Assembly (NCBI GenBank): GCA_905182525.1
Contig: CAJJBV010000006.1
Location: 79,843 to 143,842, forward strand
Origin: Cryomorphaceae bacterium
GTDB lineage: Bacteria; Bacteroidota; Bacteroidia; Flavobacteriales_D; Parvicellaceae
DNA: 64,000 nt
Direction of reading: 5' to 3'
Part shown: positions 18,851-28,310 of the stretch, piece by piece
How positions within the stretch are numbered: the stretch's first letter is position 1
Layout: every line of letters begins with the position of its first letter
Program-made: the position numbers and the translations under genes
Notes under the pieces: generated by a model
Databases searched by the model: none
What the model saw: only the letters and a program-made list of their open reading frames with translations
Told to the model about the DNA's origin: nothing

Positions 18851-20503
18851 TTAGTCAAGAAGTCTTCTCAAGATTTTACCGACATTTGATTTAGGAAGTT
18901 CATTTCTAAAACTTACGCTTTTAGGAACTTTATAATTGGTTAATTTCGTTCTACAAAACTCAATTACTTCTTCTTCAGTTAGTGAAGGGTCTTTCTTAAC
19001 TATAAATGCTCTAACAAATTCTGACCCATCATCTTTCTTTTCACCACGAACTCCAACTTCTAAAACTTTTGAATTTTCAGAAATAGCTTTTTCAACATCA
19101 TTTGGATAAACATTGAAACCTGAGACTAATATCATTTCTTTTTTTCTGTCTACTATTTTAAAAAATCCCTTTTCATCCATAGTTCCCACATCTCCAGTTA
19201 AAAAATACTCACCATGCATAGATTTAGAAGTTTCTTCAGGACGTTGCCAGTAGCCTTTCATTACCTGTGGCCCTTTAATAGCAATTTCTCCAGGACTTCC
19301 AGTTTCAACTTCTTTCATATCATCATCCAGTATTTTAATATCTGTATTTGGAAGAGGAAGTCCAATAGATCCAATTTTATGTTGACCATTCCATGGATTA
19401 ATTGTTGCAGCTGGACTTGTTTCAGATAATCCATAGGCTTCAAGAAGTACACATCCTGTTAATTCTTTCCACTCATGAGCAACAACATCTTGGACAGCCA
19501 TTCCTCCACCAAGAGCTAATTTTAAGTCTTTAAAATCAAGATTTCTAAATGATTCTTGATTCATTAATCCAATAAAAAGTGTGTTAACTCCAGTTATAGC
19601 TGTAAATGGATTTTTCTTAAGATCAGCACAAAATTTAGGCATATCTCTAGGATTTGTAATTAAAACATTTTTTGCTCCATATCTAAAAAATGTAAGACAA
19701 TTAGCAGTTAATGCAAAAATATGATATAAGGGCAAAGCAGTAATTATAATTTCTTCTCCTTCGTTCATGTTTTCTCCAATCCACGCTTCAACTTGAGAAA
19801 CATTAGCACAAATATTACCGTGTGTAAGTTCAGCTCCTTTTGAAACTCCAGTAGTTCCCCCAGTATATTGTAAAAATGCAGTATCGTCTTTATTTAATTC
19901 AATAGTTTCCACTTTTTTACCAGAATTTTCCTTAAGAATATTTTTTAGTTTAACACAATTAGAAATAGAATATGATGGAACCATTTTTTTAACTTTTCTA
20001 ATTACAAAATTCACAATACCACCCTTTACCGTACCTAGCATATCACCGATAGTAGTTGTAATCACAGTTTGTATTTCTGTTTTAGAAAGTATTTTTTCAA
20101 GGTTGTACGCGAAATTCTCTACAATTATTACAGCTTTTGCTCCAGAATCCTTGTATTGGTGTAACATTTCATCAGAGGTGTATAATGGGTTGGTATTAAC
20201 TATTACTAATCCAGCTTTGAGGCAAGCAAATATGGCTACTGGATATTGTAATAAATTTGGCATTTGGAGTGCAACTTTGTCCCCTTTTTTTAAATTAGTT
20301 TTGTTTTGAAAAAATGAAATTAAAGAATTAACGTGTTTGTCTAAATCATTAAATGTTAGCTCTACATCCATATTTTTATAGGCAACTTTAGAACCAAATT
20401 TTAATATTGATTGCTCATATATTTCTACAATATTCTGATAATTTGTTTCTGTTGTTTTTGGAACGAAGTCAGGGTAACTTTCAAGCCATGGAAATTTGCT
20501 CAT
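18851..20503 (-). CDS. Long-chain fatty acid-CoA ligase (FadD-like)
   Basis: A 550-residue adenylate-forming enzyme. The P-loop-like A3 motif LQYTGGTTGVSKGAEL is at about residues 212-227. LLEAYGLSETSPAATINPWNG, LTGDVGTMDEKGFFKIVDRKKEMILVSG cover the A5-A8 motifs, and LPKSNVGKILRR supplies the catalytic lysine near the C-terminus. It activates fatty acids to acyl-CoA by an acyl-AMP intermediate. It is convergent with the acyl-CoA carboxylase gene with a gap of only 16 bases, so neighbours share fatty-acid metabolism but not a transcript. No membrane segment seen. Confidence 0.88.
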   Translation of the reverse strand: MSKFPWLESYPDFVPKTTETNYQNIVEIYEQSILKFGSKVAYKNMDVELTFNDLDKHVNSLISFFQNKTNLKKGDKVALQMPNLLQYPVAIFACLKAGLVIVNTNPLYTSDEMLHQYKDSGAKAVIIVENFAYNLEKILSKTEIQTVITTTIGDMLGTVKGGIVNFVIRKVKKMVPSYSISNCVKLKNILKENSGKKVETIELNKDDTAFLQYTGGTTGVSKGAELTHGNICANVSQVEAWIGENMNEGEEIIITALPLYHIFALTANCLTFFRYGAKNVLITNPRDMPKFCADLKKNPFTAITGVNTLFIGLMNQESFRNLDFKDLKLALGGGMAVQDVVAHEWKELTGCVLLEAYGLSETSPAATINPWNGQHKIGSIGLPLPNTDIKILDDDMKEVETGSPGEIAIKGPQVMKGYWQRPEETSKSMHGEYFLTGDVGTMDEKGFFKIVDRKKEMILVSGFNVYPNDVEKAISENSKVLEVGVRGEKKDDGSEFVRAFIVKKDPSLTEEEVIEFCRTKLTNYKVPKSVSFRNELPKSNVGKILRRLLD

Positions 20504-20691
20504 TTTATAAGTTTAATTTTAATAATTTGTATAATTACAAAAATATTGTAACATTTAAATATAGTTGTTATAGATGAATTCTCAAATTTTTATTTTTATA
20601 AAAAAACCACTTTTTAGCTGTGATTTATCGTAATGTTATTAATTTAGAAAAATTTTATAACTAAATTCCTTTTTTTAAGTATAAAGATATT

Positions 20692-21692
20692 ATGTTAAAA
20701 AGTAACAAAATTTATATAAAGTACATATACAAGTAATTTTAGTAACAGCAGTATTGCTAATTAACTCTAGTATTAATTTATATGCTCAAGACCCTATTTT
20801 TACTCAATTTTATTCCAATCCAGTATATTTAAATCCTGCATTTGCTGGAAGTAATAAATGCCCAAGAATTGTTTCTAACTTTAGAAATCAATGGCCAGGG
20901 TTTTCTGGTGATTTTATAACAACATCACTTACTTATGATCAATATGTTGATAAAATTAAGGGAGGATTAGGAGTTATTTTGATGAGTGACCAGGTTGCAA
21001 AAACATTAAAATCTAATGAAGCAAGTTTTGTATATTCTTATCATCAACATTTGTCAAGAAAATTCACTTTAAATTTTGGAATCCAGGGGACTTATATTTC
21101 AAAATCTATAGATAGATCAAACTTAACTTTTGGAGATATGATACATCCAAGAAGAGGGTTTGTTCTTTCTACTCAAGATGTAATAAATTATGCACCAGTA
21201 GACATATTTGACTTCTCTGCAGGTATTTTAGGTTACACGGATAAATTTTATGTTGGTTTTGCTACACACCATTTAACGGAACCTAGCTTTTCTTACATTT
21301 CAACTAACAATACATCATTTTTAAATAGAAGATATACTGCTCATGCTGGTACTGAAATTTCTCTTAACTCTAAATCATTATTTTCAGAAGAAGAAAAGTC
21401 ACTTTCTCCAAGTGTTTTGTTTATTAAACAAGGCGATTTTCAGCAGCTTAATTTTGGACTATATTACAGAAAAGGAAATTATGTAGTTGGAGCTTGGTAT
21501 AGAGAAGGTGATTCTTTTATAGTTACTGCGGGGATGAATACAAAATTGTTGCGAATTGGTTACAGTTATGATTTAACAACATCACAGCTAGGTGTTTATT
21601 CTGGTGGTTCTCATGAAATTTCAATCGCTTTAAAGTTATATTGTGCACCCAAGAAAAAGTCTTTGAGAGCAATGTCATGCCCTTCATTTTAA
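20692..21692 (+). CDS. PorP/SprF family type IX secretion system membrane protein
   Basis: About 330 residues. Mature N-terminus AQDPIFTQFYSNPVYLNPAFAGS is the family hallmark; it is followed by RNQWPGFSGDFITTSLTYDQYVDKIKGGLG and repeated barrel strands to the end (LRIGYSYDLTTSQLGVYSGGSHEISIAL). PorP/SprF proteins form outer-membrane barrels tied to type IX secretion and gliding, often anchoring type B CTD cargo; a type B cargo gene lies at 13735. The clear ATG is at 20692, but its frame stops after 14 codons; the hydrophobic signal (VILVTAVLLIN) continues in the next frame, so a base seems missing near 20732. An alternative TTG start at 20754 would cut the signal peptide. Confidence 0.82.
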
Positions 21693-22339
21693 AAAATTCT
21701 TCCGTCTTTTATCGTGATTTTTTTATCAGCTAAATCAGCTAGTTTGTCATTATGAGTAACAATAATAAAAGTTTGCTTATTAGAATCTCTAAGTTTAAAG
21801 AAAAGTTCATGTAATTTTTCTGCTGTCTTAGAATCTAAATTCCCGCTAGGTTCATCTGCTAGAATTACTTTAGGATCATTCATGAGTGCTCTAGCAACAC
21901 TTACTCTTTGCTGCTCTCCACCTGAAAGCTCAGATGGTTTATGATCGAATCTATTACCAATACCAATAAGGTCTAAAAGATATTTTGCTTTTTCTAATGC
22001 TACTTTTTTTGGTTCTTTTGCAATATATGCGGGTATACAAACATTTTCTAAAGCAGTAAACTCCGGAAGTAAATGATGGAATTGAAATACAAATCCAATA
22101 TTTTTATTTCTGAAATCTGCTAATTGATTTTCGTTGTATTCAAAAACATTTTTTTTATTGTATTCAAGACTACCACTTGATGGTTTCTCTAGAGTACCCA
22201 GTATTTGAAGCAATGTAGTTTTTCCAGCACCACTTTTTCCAACTATCGATACAATTTCACCCTGAGCAATAGAAATATCAATTCCATTTAAGACATTTAT
22301 ATCATTAAAATTTTTATAAATATTAGTTCCATTAATCAT
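21689..22339 (-). CDS. ABC transporter ATP-binding protein, LolD-like
   Basis: A 216-residue nucleotide-binding domain. Walker A GKSGAGKTTLLQ at residues 34-45, Q-loop FVFQFHHLLPEFTALENV about 81-98, signature LSGGEQQRVSVARAL about 138-152, Walker B VILADEPSGNLDSKT. Size, FQFHHLLPEFTA and EPSGNLD fit the LolD/MacB-type group, which powers lipoprotein release from the inner membrane or export of small molecules. No permease gene (LolC/E) is adjacent, so the partner lies elsewhere. The stop overlaps the convergent porP end by four bases. Confidence 0.85.
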   Translation of the reverse strand: MINGTNIYKNFNDINVLNGIDISIAQGEIVSIVGKSGAGKTTLLQILGTLEKPSSGSLEYNKKNVFEYNENQLADFRNKNIGFVFQFHHLLPEFTALENVCIPAYIAKEPKKVALEKAKYLLDLIGIGNRFDHKPSELSGGEQQRVSVARALMNDPKVILADEPSGNLDSKTAEKLHELFFKLRDSNKQTFIIVTHNDKLADLADKKITIKDGRIF

Positions 22340-22462
22340 ATTATAAAAGTAATTAGATTAAACTAATAATTAAATTTAAATACTCTTGATTGTAATAATT
22401 TTCTATTTTGAAACCAATCATCCATACAAATTTTTACATTTACTAAAATTAATTACAGACTT

Positions 22463-23674
22463 ATGAACTTACATGAATATCAAGGTAAAAACATTTTAAA
22501 GAGTTATGGTGTTGCCATTCAAGAAGGAAAAGTTGCACATAGTGTAAGTGAAGCATTACAAGTTGCCAACGAGCTTTCGTCGGAGACTGGCACTAAATGG
22601 TTTGTTGTAAAAGCACAAATTCATGCTGGAGGAAGAGGTAAGGGAAAAGTAATTGAAACTGGTTGTAATGGTGTTGTCATCGCTAAGGGAATCGATCAAG
22701 TTGAAGAAAAAGTAAAAGGTATTTTAGGAGGTCATCTTGTTACTGCTCAGACTAACGAAAATGGAAAAAAAGTAAGTAAAATATTGATTGCTGAAGATGC
22801 ATATGCACCTGATTTTGACAAAACTTCTGAATTTTATATGTCTGTTCTTTTGAATAGAGAAACCAGCAGAAATATTATCATGTATTCTACTGAAGGTGGT
22901 GTTAACATTGAAGAAGTTGCAGAAAAAACCCCACATTTAATTTTCAAAGAAGAGATTGACCCGAAAGTAGGAATTACGGGTTTTCAATGTAGAAAAATCG
23001 CATTTAATTTGGGCTTAAGTGGTAAATCACTTAAAGAAATGGTAAAATTCGTTCATTCATTATATTCTGCTTATGTAGGTTGCGATGCTTCTTTATTTGA
23101 AATTAACCCAGTTCTTAAGACTTGTGATGACAGAATTTTAGCAGTAGATGCAAAGGTAAGTTTAGACGATAATTCATTGTATAGACATAAAGATTATGCA
23201 GAAATGAGAGATTTTTCAGAAGAAGATCCTATGGACGTTGAAGCTGATAAAGCAGGTTTAAATTTTGTAAATCTTGATGGAAATATTGGTTGCATGGTAA
23301 ATGGAGCAGGTCTAGCAATGGCAACTATGGACATAATTAAACAAAGTGGAGGAGAGCCAGCTAATTTCCTTGATGTAGGTGGTACTGCAGATGCGGATCG
23401 AGTTGAAAAAGCATTTAATATTATTCTTAAAGATTCTAACGTTCAAGGAATTTTAGTAAATATATTTGGTGGGATTGTTAGATGTGATAGAGTTGCTAAA
23501 GGGGTTGTACAAGCTTATAAGAGTATAGGTAATATCCCAGTTCCAATAATTGTTAGACTTCAAGGTACAAACGCTATAGAAGCAAAAGAAATAATTGATA
23601 ATTCAGGTTTAAATGTGCACTCTGCTATTACTTTAAAAGATGCTGCAGACAAGGTTAAAGAATTGGTTAATTAG
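22463..23674 (+). CDS. sucC: Succinate-CoA ligase (ADP-forming) subunit beta
   Basis: A 403-residue TCA-cycle enzyme subunit that, with SucD, makes ATP (or GTP) from succinyl-CoA. The start MNLHEYQGKNILKSYGV, ATP-grasp segment VVKAQIHAGGRGKGK, EINPVLKTCDDRILAVDAKVSLDD and the C-terminal CoA-ligase part MVNGAGLAMATMDII, GGEPANFLDVGGTADADRV, GILVNIFGGIVRCDRVA are all in place. sucD is not next to it, as often in Bacteroidota. It is divergent from the lolD-like gene (123 bases) and its stop overlaps the convergent DUF1015 gene by four bases. Confidence 0.93.
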   Translation: MNLHEYQGKNILKSYGVAIQEGKVAHSVSEALQVANELSSETGTKWFVVKAQIHAGGRGKGKVIETGCNGVVIAKGIDQVEEKVKGILGGHLVTAQTNENGKKVSKILIAEDAYAPDFDKTSEFYMSVLLNRETSRNIIMYSTEGGVNIEEVAEKTPHLIFKEEIDPKVGITGFQCRKIAFNLGLSGKSLKEMVKFVHSLYSAYVGCDASLFEINPVLKTCDDRILAVDAKVSLDDNSLYRHKDYAEMRDFSEEDPMDVEADKAGLNFVNLDGNIGCMVNGAGLAMATMDIIKQSGGEPANFLDVGGTADADRVEKAFNIILKDSNVQGILVNIFGGIVRCDRVAKGVVQAYKSIGNIPVPIIVRLQGTNAIEAKEIIDNSGLNVHSAITLKDAADKVKELVN

Positions 23675-24880
23675 TACTCGTAAATTGTTAATCCACTCCT
23701 TAATTTAGGTTCTATCCAAGTGCTTTTAGGTGGCATATTCTGTCCTAAATCAGCTATTTTTATTATTTCTTCAATTTTATGTGGGAATAATTCAATTCCT
23801 AAACTTCGTTTTTTTTGATCTACTTTTTTAGTAAGTATTTTAATAGATTGATTTCCTCTTACATATTCAATTCTATCGTTTAAATTTTTAATATTTAGAA
23901 CTTTATTTAATATTAAATCTGAAACCATTTGGCTGTTTAAACTACTTTTAAAATCAGGGTTGATTATATCAATATTTACAGTTAGCAAATACCATTTTTT
24001 ATCTAAATAGATTACTATTTCATCTTTTTTACTTGGAGATTTATGATTTTTTAAATTTTCAATTAAGAAATAATTTTTTATTTTTTTTAAAAAATCATCA
24101 TTTGAAACCTCTCCAATATCTTTAACAATTCTATTAAACTCGAATATTTTTAAATCTTTATGATCAATTAAAAATGATAAAAAGTAATTACTCTTATCAT
24201 TTTTCGAATTAGAGATTTGATAAAGTGAAGATGATGCAATTCTATGATGTCCATCTGCAATATAAATATTATTTAATGATTTAAATTCTTTTGTAATTTT
24301 TTCAATATCAGATAAATTATCAATTAACCAAAGTTCATGACTTTTTTTATCAGTTGTTGTAAATTCATATTCTGGTCTTTTAGTCATCGTTAATAAAATC
24401 AGTTCTTTAATAGTTAAAGTTGGATTATAAGATAATAAAACTGGCTCTGCATGAAAATTACATACTTCAAGATATTTTTTAAAAATCTTCTCTCTTTTAA
24501 TTATAGTGTTTTCGTGCTTTTTTATCTTATTAGTTTGATAGTCTTTAACAGATGAACCGGCGATTAAGACCAGTGAAAACTCCGAAACTAGTTGTTTGTC
24601 TATAGACATACAATACTGGTTTTTCATCTTTAATAAAGTATTTCTTGTTTTTAAAGTATTCGTATTTTTTCTTAATTAATTCAAACCTCTGGATGCTGTC
24701 TGATTTATTTTTTTTAACACTATTAAACTCTGGATTTATAACGTGAAGAAAAGAATATGGATTACTCTCTAACTTAGCTTTAAGATGACTCTTTTCATAT
24801 GTGTAAAATGGTCTTGAGCTTATAAGGTGTACCTTTTTACGTATTGGTCTTACCCCTTTAAAAGGAATTATTTTTGCCAT
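23671..24880 (-). CDS. DUF1015 family protein (frameshifted)
   Basis: Two overlapping frames, 24545-24880 and 23671-24627, read as one DUF1015 protein of about 402 residues: N-terminus MAKIIPFKGVRPIRKKVHLISSRPF, then KPVLYVYRQTTSFGVFTGL ending in the first frame and IAGSSVKDYQTNKIKKHENT continuing in the second, then IYIADGHHRIASS at about residue 240, NQMVSDLILNKVL and LGQNMPPKSTWIEPKLRSGL at the end. The span is one base too long for one frame, so a single inserted base near 24570 explains it. DUF1015 genes sit with serA and serC across Bacteroidota, and this is so here. The ADGHHR motif suggests a catalytic or phosphatase-like role, unproven. Confidence 0.8.
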
Positions 24881-24901
24881 TAATCAGCAATTTACCAAAA
24901 A

Positions 24902-25858
24902 TTATTGGTTGTAAAAATTTATGATTTTATCAGCCAACTCAGTTCCAATTCTATCTTGAGCTTCTAAAGTAGCTGCTCCAATATGAGGAGTAATCGATAT
25001 CTTATCGTTTAACAATAAATCTTTTGATGGTTTAGGTTCACCAACAAATACATCAAGAGCAGCAAAGCTTACTTTTTCTGTTTTTATTGCATCTATAAGA
25101 GCGTTTTCGTCAACAACACCACCTCTTGCAGCATTGACTAATCTCACGCCATCTTTCATCTTTTTAAACTCTTCACTGCCAATTACTGGTTTTCCATCTT
25201 TTGGCATAGGAACATGTAGAGAAATAAAATCAGATTTTTCTAATAAATCATTAATATTGGTTGTGCTGATATTTACTTTTATAATTTGTTCGGCAATACT
25301 TAATTCAATTTTTGCTTCATCTATAAATGGGTCATAAGCTATTACATTCATTCCAGCACCTAATGCATATTTTGCTGTATTTTGACCAATTCTTCCAAAC
25401 CCAATAATCCCTAAATTTTTACCTCTTAGCTCAATCCCTTTAGCATATTTTTTTTTCAATACTTTAAACTCAGTTTCTCCATTTTTTGGCATATTTCTGT
25501 TAGAATCAAATACATTTCTAGAAATATTGAATAAATGTGCCATAACAAGTTCAGCAACAGACTGAGATGACGAAGCAGGTGTATTTATAACTTTCAATCC
25601 TTTTTCTTCAGCATAATCTACATCAATATTATCCATTCCAACACCGCCTCTACCAATTATTTTAATAGAACTGCATTGGTCAATAATATCTTTTCGAACT
25701 TCTGTTGCACTTCTAACTAAGATTACTTCAATTTTATTTTCATTAATATATTTAATTAAATCATTTTGATTTACATGATCCGTAATTACTTTAAAACCAG
25801 ATTTCTCTAGTTTTGAAATACCAGATTTGGAAATTCCATCATTAGCTAAAATTTTCAT
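24902..25858 (-). CDS. serA: D-3-phosphoglycerate dehydrogenase (short form)
   Basis: A 318-residue D-isomer-specific 2-hydroxyacid dehydrogenase that oxidises 3-phosphoglycerate in serine synthesis. Rossmann motif LGIIGFGRIGQNTAKYA at about residues 149-165, VILVRSATEVRKDII near the N-terminus, active-site LVNAARGGVVDENALIDAI and the catalytic His in SITPHIGAATLEAQDRIG. It lacks the C-terminal ACT regulatory domain, so serine feedback of the classical kind is not expected. It follows serC by two bases in the same operon, with DUF1015 21 bases further on. Confidence 0.88.
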   Translation of the reverse strand: MKILANDGISKSGISKLEKSGFKVITDHVNQNDLIKYINENKIEVILVRSATEVRKDIIDQCSSIKIIGRGGVGMDNIDVDYAEEKGLKVINTPASSSQSVAELVMAHLFNISRNVFDSNRNMPKNGETEFKVLKKKYAKGIELRGKNLGIIGFGRIGQNTAKYALGAGMNVIAYDPFIDEAKIELSIAEQIIKVNISTTNINDLLEKSDFISLHVPMPKDGKPVIGSEEFKKMKDGVRLVNAARGGVVDENALIDAIKTEKVSFAALDVFVGEPKPSKDLLLNDKISITPHIGAATLEAQDRIGTELADKIINFYNQ

Positions 25859-25860
25859 AA

Positions 25861-26934
25861 TTATCCTTTTTTATTTTCTAATTCTTTCATAATATCAACA
25901 AGTATGCTAACACTTTCTATGGGCATAGCATTATAAATGGAGGCTCTAAAGCCCCCAACAGATCTATGTCCCTTAAGACCATTGATACTAGCATCTTTAA
26001 GCATTTTTTCAAAAGTTTCATTTAAATCTTGCTCTAATAATGAGAATGTCACATTCATTGAACTTCTATCTTCAATATTAGCTGTTCCTTCAAATAATGA
26101 ATTATTATCTATTTGATCATAGATGAGTTTTGATTTGAGATTATTTTGATTTTCTATGTAGCTTAATCCACCAATATTTTTTAACCATCTTAAATTTAGC
26201 ATTGAAGAGTAAATCGCAAAGACAGGTGGTGTATTAAACATAGAATCTTTGTCAGCGTGCACTTTAAGATCTAACATCGTTGGTATTGGAACAGAACTAT
26301 TTCCTAAAATATCTTTTTTACATATATAAAGTGTGGTTCCTGCAGGACCCATATTTTTTTGCGCTCCTGCGTAAATTAAATCAAAATCTTTTATGTTAAT
26401 TTCTCTAGAAAAAATATCTGAAGACATATCACACGCAAGTGGAATATTTCCATTGTAGAATTTTTTGATTTGAGTACCAAAAATGGTATTATTTGAAGTA
26501 ACATGAAAATAATCAATATTATCACCTAAATTATAACCTTTTGGTATGTAGTTAAAGTTTTTATTTTCTGAAGATGCCACATTAAATGAATTCCCCATAA
26601 AAGAAGCTTCTTTTGCAGCTTTTTTTGCCCAAGAACCAGTAATTAAGTAACCTCCAGTTTTTTTCTTTCCCATTAAATTGTAAGCAGCTGTTAAAAAACC
26701 TAAACTCGCTCCTCCCTGTAAAAATAATACTTCATAATTATCAGGAACGTTTAGAATTTCTCTAACAAGTTTTCGTGCTTCTTCCATAACTTCAATAAAA
26801 TCTTTACTTCTATGCGAGATTTCTATTAAGGAAAGACCAGAATCATTAAAATTTAAAATACTTTCTGCAGATTTTTCAAATACTTCTTTTGGTAAAATAC
26901 ATGGACCCGCACTAAAATTATGGACTTTTGACAT
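25861..26934 (-). CDS. serC: Phosphoserine aminotransferase
   Basis: Class V PLP-dependent aminotransferase of about 357 residues that converts 3-phosphohydroxypyruvate to phosphoserine. It begins KVHNFSAGPCILPKEV, has FLQGGASLGFLTAAYNL, the lysine that binds PLP in LIYAGAQKNMGPAGTTLYI at about residue 190, and ends with GHRSVGGFRASIYNAMPIESV. I start it at the ATG at 26934, just before KVHNFSAGP, and not the upstream codon at 26955, because family members begin within a few residues of this motif. First gene of the serC-serA-DUF1015 operon. Confidence 0.92.
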   Translation of the reverse strand: MSKVHNFSAGPCILPKEVFEKSAESILNFNDSGLSLIEISHRSKDFIEVMEEARKLVREILNVPDNYEVLFLQGGASLGFLTAAYNLMGKKKTGGYLITGSWAKKAAKEASFMGNSFNVASSENKNFNYIPKGYNLGDNIDYFHVTSNNTIFGTQIKKFYNGNIPLACDMSSDIFSREINIKDFDLIYAGAQKNMGPAGTTLYICKKDILGNSSVPIPTMLDLKVHADKDSMFNTPPVFAIYSSMLNLRWLKNIGGLSYIENQNNLKSKLIYDQIDNNSLFEGTANIEDRSSMNVTFSLLEQDLNETFEKMLKDASINGLKGHRSVGGFRASIYNAMPIESVSILVDIMKELENKKG

Positions 26935-27045
26935 GGTTAATTTTTTGTTAGGCAAAATTGTAAAATATAATTAACTGTTTAGTAACTTTTAATACTTAAT
27001 TTATTAACTTTTTATCTCTATTATTAACAAATTTGAAATAGTTAA

Positions 27046-27894
27046 CTATTTGTTGGGGTCATTGAAAGGTCTATTTAAAACCTTTAAAGATTTTGCATCA
27101 AAATTTCGTTTGAAATTCCACTGATTTTCGCTCCATAAAAATGCATCAAAACTTAAATCAGTAACGTACCAATCATTAAAATCTTTTAAATGAGGTGACG
27201 GAGGCATTAAGTGATCAAATATTATGTAATCTTCTTTTCTCACCTGTTTATGTTTTAAGGACATATAGGATTGTTTATTGTACTGAAATATTACTCTTTT
27301 TTTTGTTTTACCATCTGAATATTTAAAAATTGGTTCTCCAAATTGAACTTTATTTTTTTTATTAAAAACCATGGATTCAATAATTTTTTTGTTAGAAAAC
27401 ATATTGTTTCCATCCCAGCCTATAAGAGTATAAACTGTTTTATTCTTTCTTTGATTTGGTATAATATCATAATATAATGCACCAAGCCATGTGTTTTCGT
27501 CTAAAGAACTATATTCAATTTCAGGTATTTCTTTTTTGAAATCACTTAATTTAATGATGTTAAGATTTTTTTTTAGTATCCAACATTCGTAATGTTGTTT
27601 TTGGTTATCAAGTTCAATATTCCAATTAAAAATTCTAAACTCACCATCGGAAGAAATTACAGTACTCATAAATTTTGAGAGACTATCGAAAGGGTAATTA
27701 AAAATTTCTTTATTTAAAAGTGCTTTTTGTAAATTAGATTTAAATTCATCGTTCATTTTCATAGCTAACTTATCGTCTTTTTCAAAATGAACATCTTCTA
27801 AACTATTAATAAGTTTTAATTCAATCTCTTCAATAGATTGAGCGTTCATTAAATTAAATGATAAAATCAGATAAAAACTTATAATTAATTTCAT
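27046..27894 (-). CDS. Secreted protein of unknown function
   Basis: A 282-residue protein with a signal peptide (MKLIISFYLILSFNLMNAQ). The mature part contains FPFDSLSKFMSTVISSDGEFRIFNWN, a pattern common to a family of uncharacterised exported Bacteroidota proteins, then WLGALYYDIIP, TLIGWDGNNMFSNKKIIE, and KRVIFQYNKQSYMSLKH and FDHLMPPSP. No cysteines suited to lipidation and no sorting domain are seen, so a periplasmic location is likely. It lies between the serC operon and the ferredoxin gene, same strand, 28 bases after the ferredoxin stop. Confidence 0.65.
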   Translation of the reverse strand: MKLIISFYLILSFNLMNAQSIEEIELKLINSLEDVHFEKDDKLAMKMNDEFKSNLQKALLNKEIFNYPFDSLSKFMSTVISSDGEFRIFNWNIELDNQKQHYECWILKKNLNIIKLSDFKKEIPEIEYSSLDENTWLGALYYDIIPNQRKNKTVYTLIGWDGNNMFSNKKIIESMVFNKKNKVQFGEPIFKYSDGKTKKRVIFQYNKQSYMSLKHKQVRKEDYIIFDHLMPPSPHLKDFNDWYVTDLSFDAFLWSENQWNFKRNFDAKSLKVLNRPFNDPNK

Positions 27895-27922
27895 AATAAA
27901 ATTTAATTACTATAAATCTATA

Positions 27923-28276
27923 CTAAGATATATGTAGACTGTCTTTTTTAATAAGTAATGAGCTTTCTTGCTCAACAAAGTCTTCGTCTGGCACGCAACA
28001 ATCTACTGGGCATACTGCAGCACATTGAGGCTCATCATGAAAACCAACACATTCTGTACACTTATCAGTTACAATAAAGAATACATCCATTTCTACAGGT
28101 TCGTTATTTTGGTCAGCATTGACTTTTAGTCCTGAGTTTTTTCCGGTGTAATCGCCTTTTAAGGAAGTTCCATCAGAAAATTTCCACTCTAAACCTCCTT
28201 CGTAAATTGCATTATTTGGACATTCAGGCTCACAAGCGCCACAATTAATACATTCGTCTGTTATTTTAATTGCCAT
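27923..28276 (-). CDS. 2[4Fe-4S] ferredoxin-type protein
   Basis: A 117-residue iron-sulfur protein. Cluster 1 ligands lie in [20 protein letters not shown] at residues 9-28, cluster 2 in [18 protein letters not shown] with an 8-residue spread at about 75-92, as in 4Fe-4S dicluster ferredoxins of the YfhL/Bacteroidota type. A 45-residue insert between the two clusters is a family trait. It is a soluble electron carrier. It is divergent from the acyl-CoA reductase gene with about 35 bases between starts, a pairing that is conserved in Flavobacteriales as I recall, though a functional link is inference. Confidence 0.88.
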   Translation of the reverse strand: MAIKITDECINCGACEPECPNNAIYEGGLEWKFSDGTSLKGDYTGKNSGLKVNADQNNEPVEMDVFFIVTDKCTECVGFHDEPQCAAVCPVDCCVPDEDFVEQESSLLIKKDSLHIS

Positions 28277-28310
28277 TTAAGAATGGTTGTTAGTTTTGTA
28301 CAAATATAGC

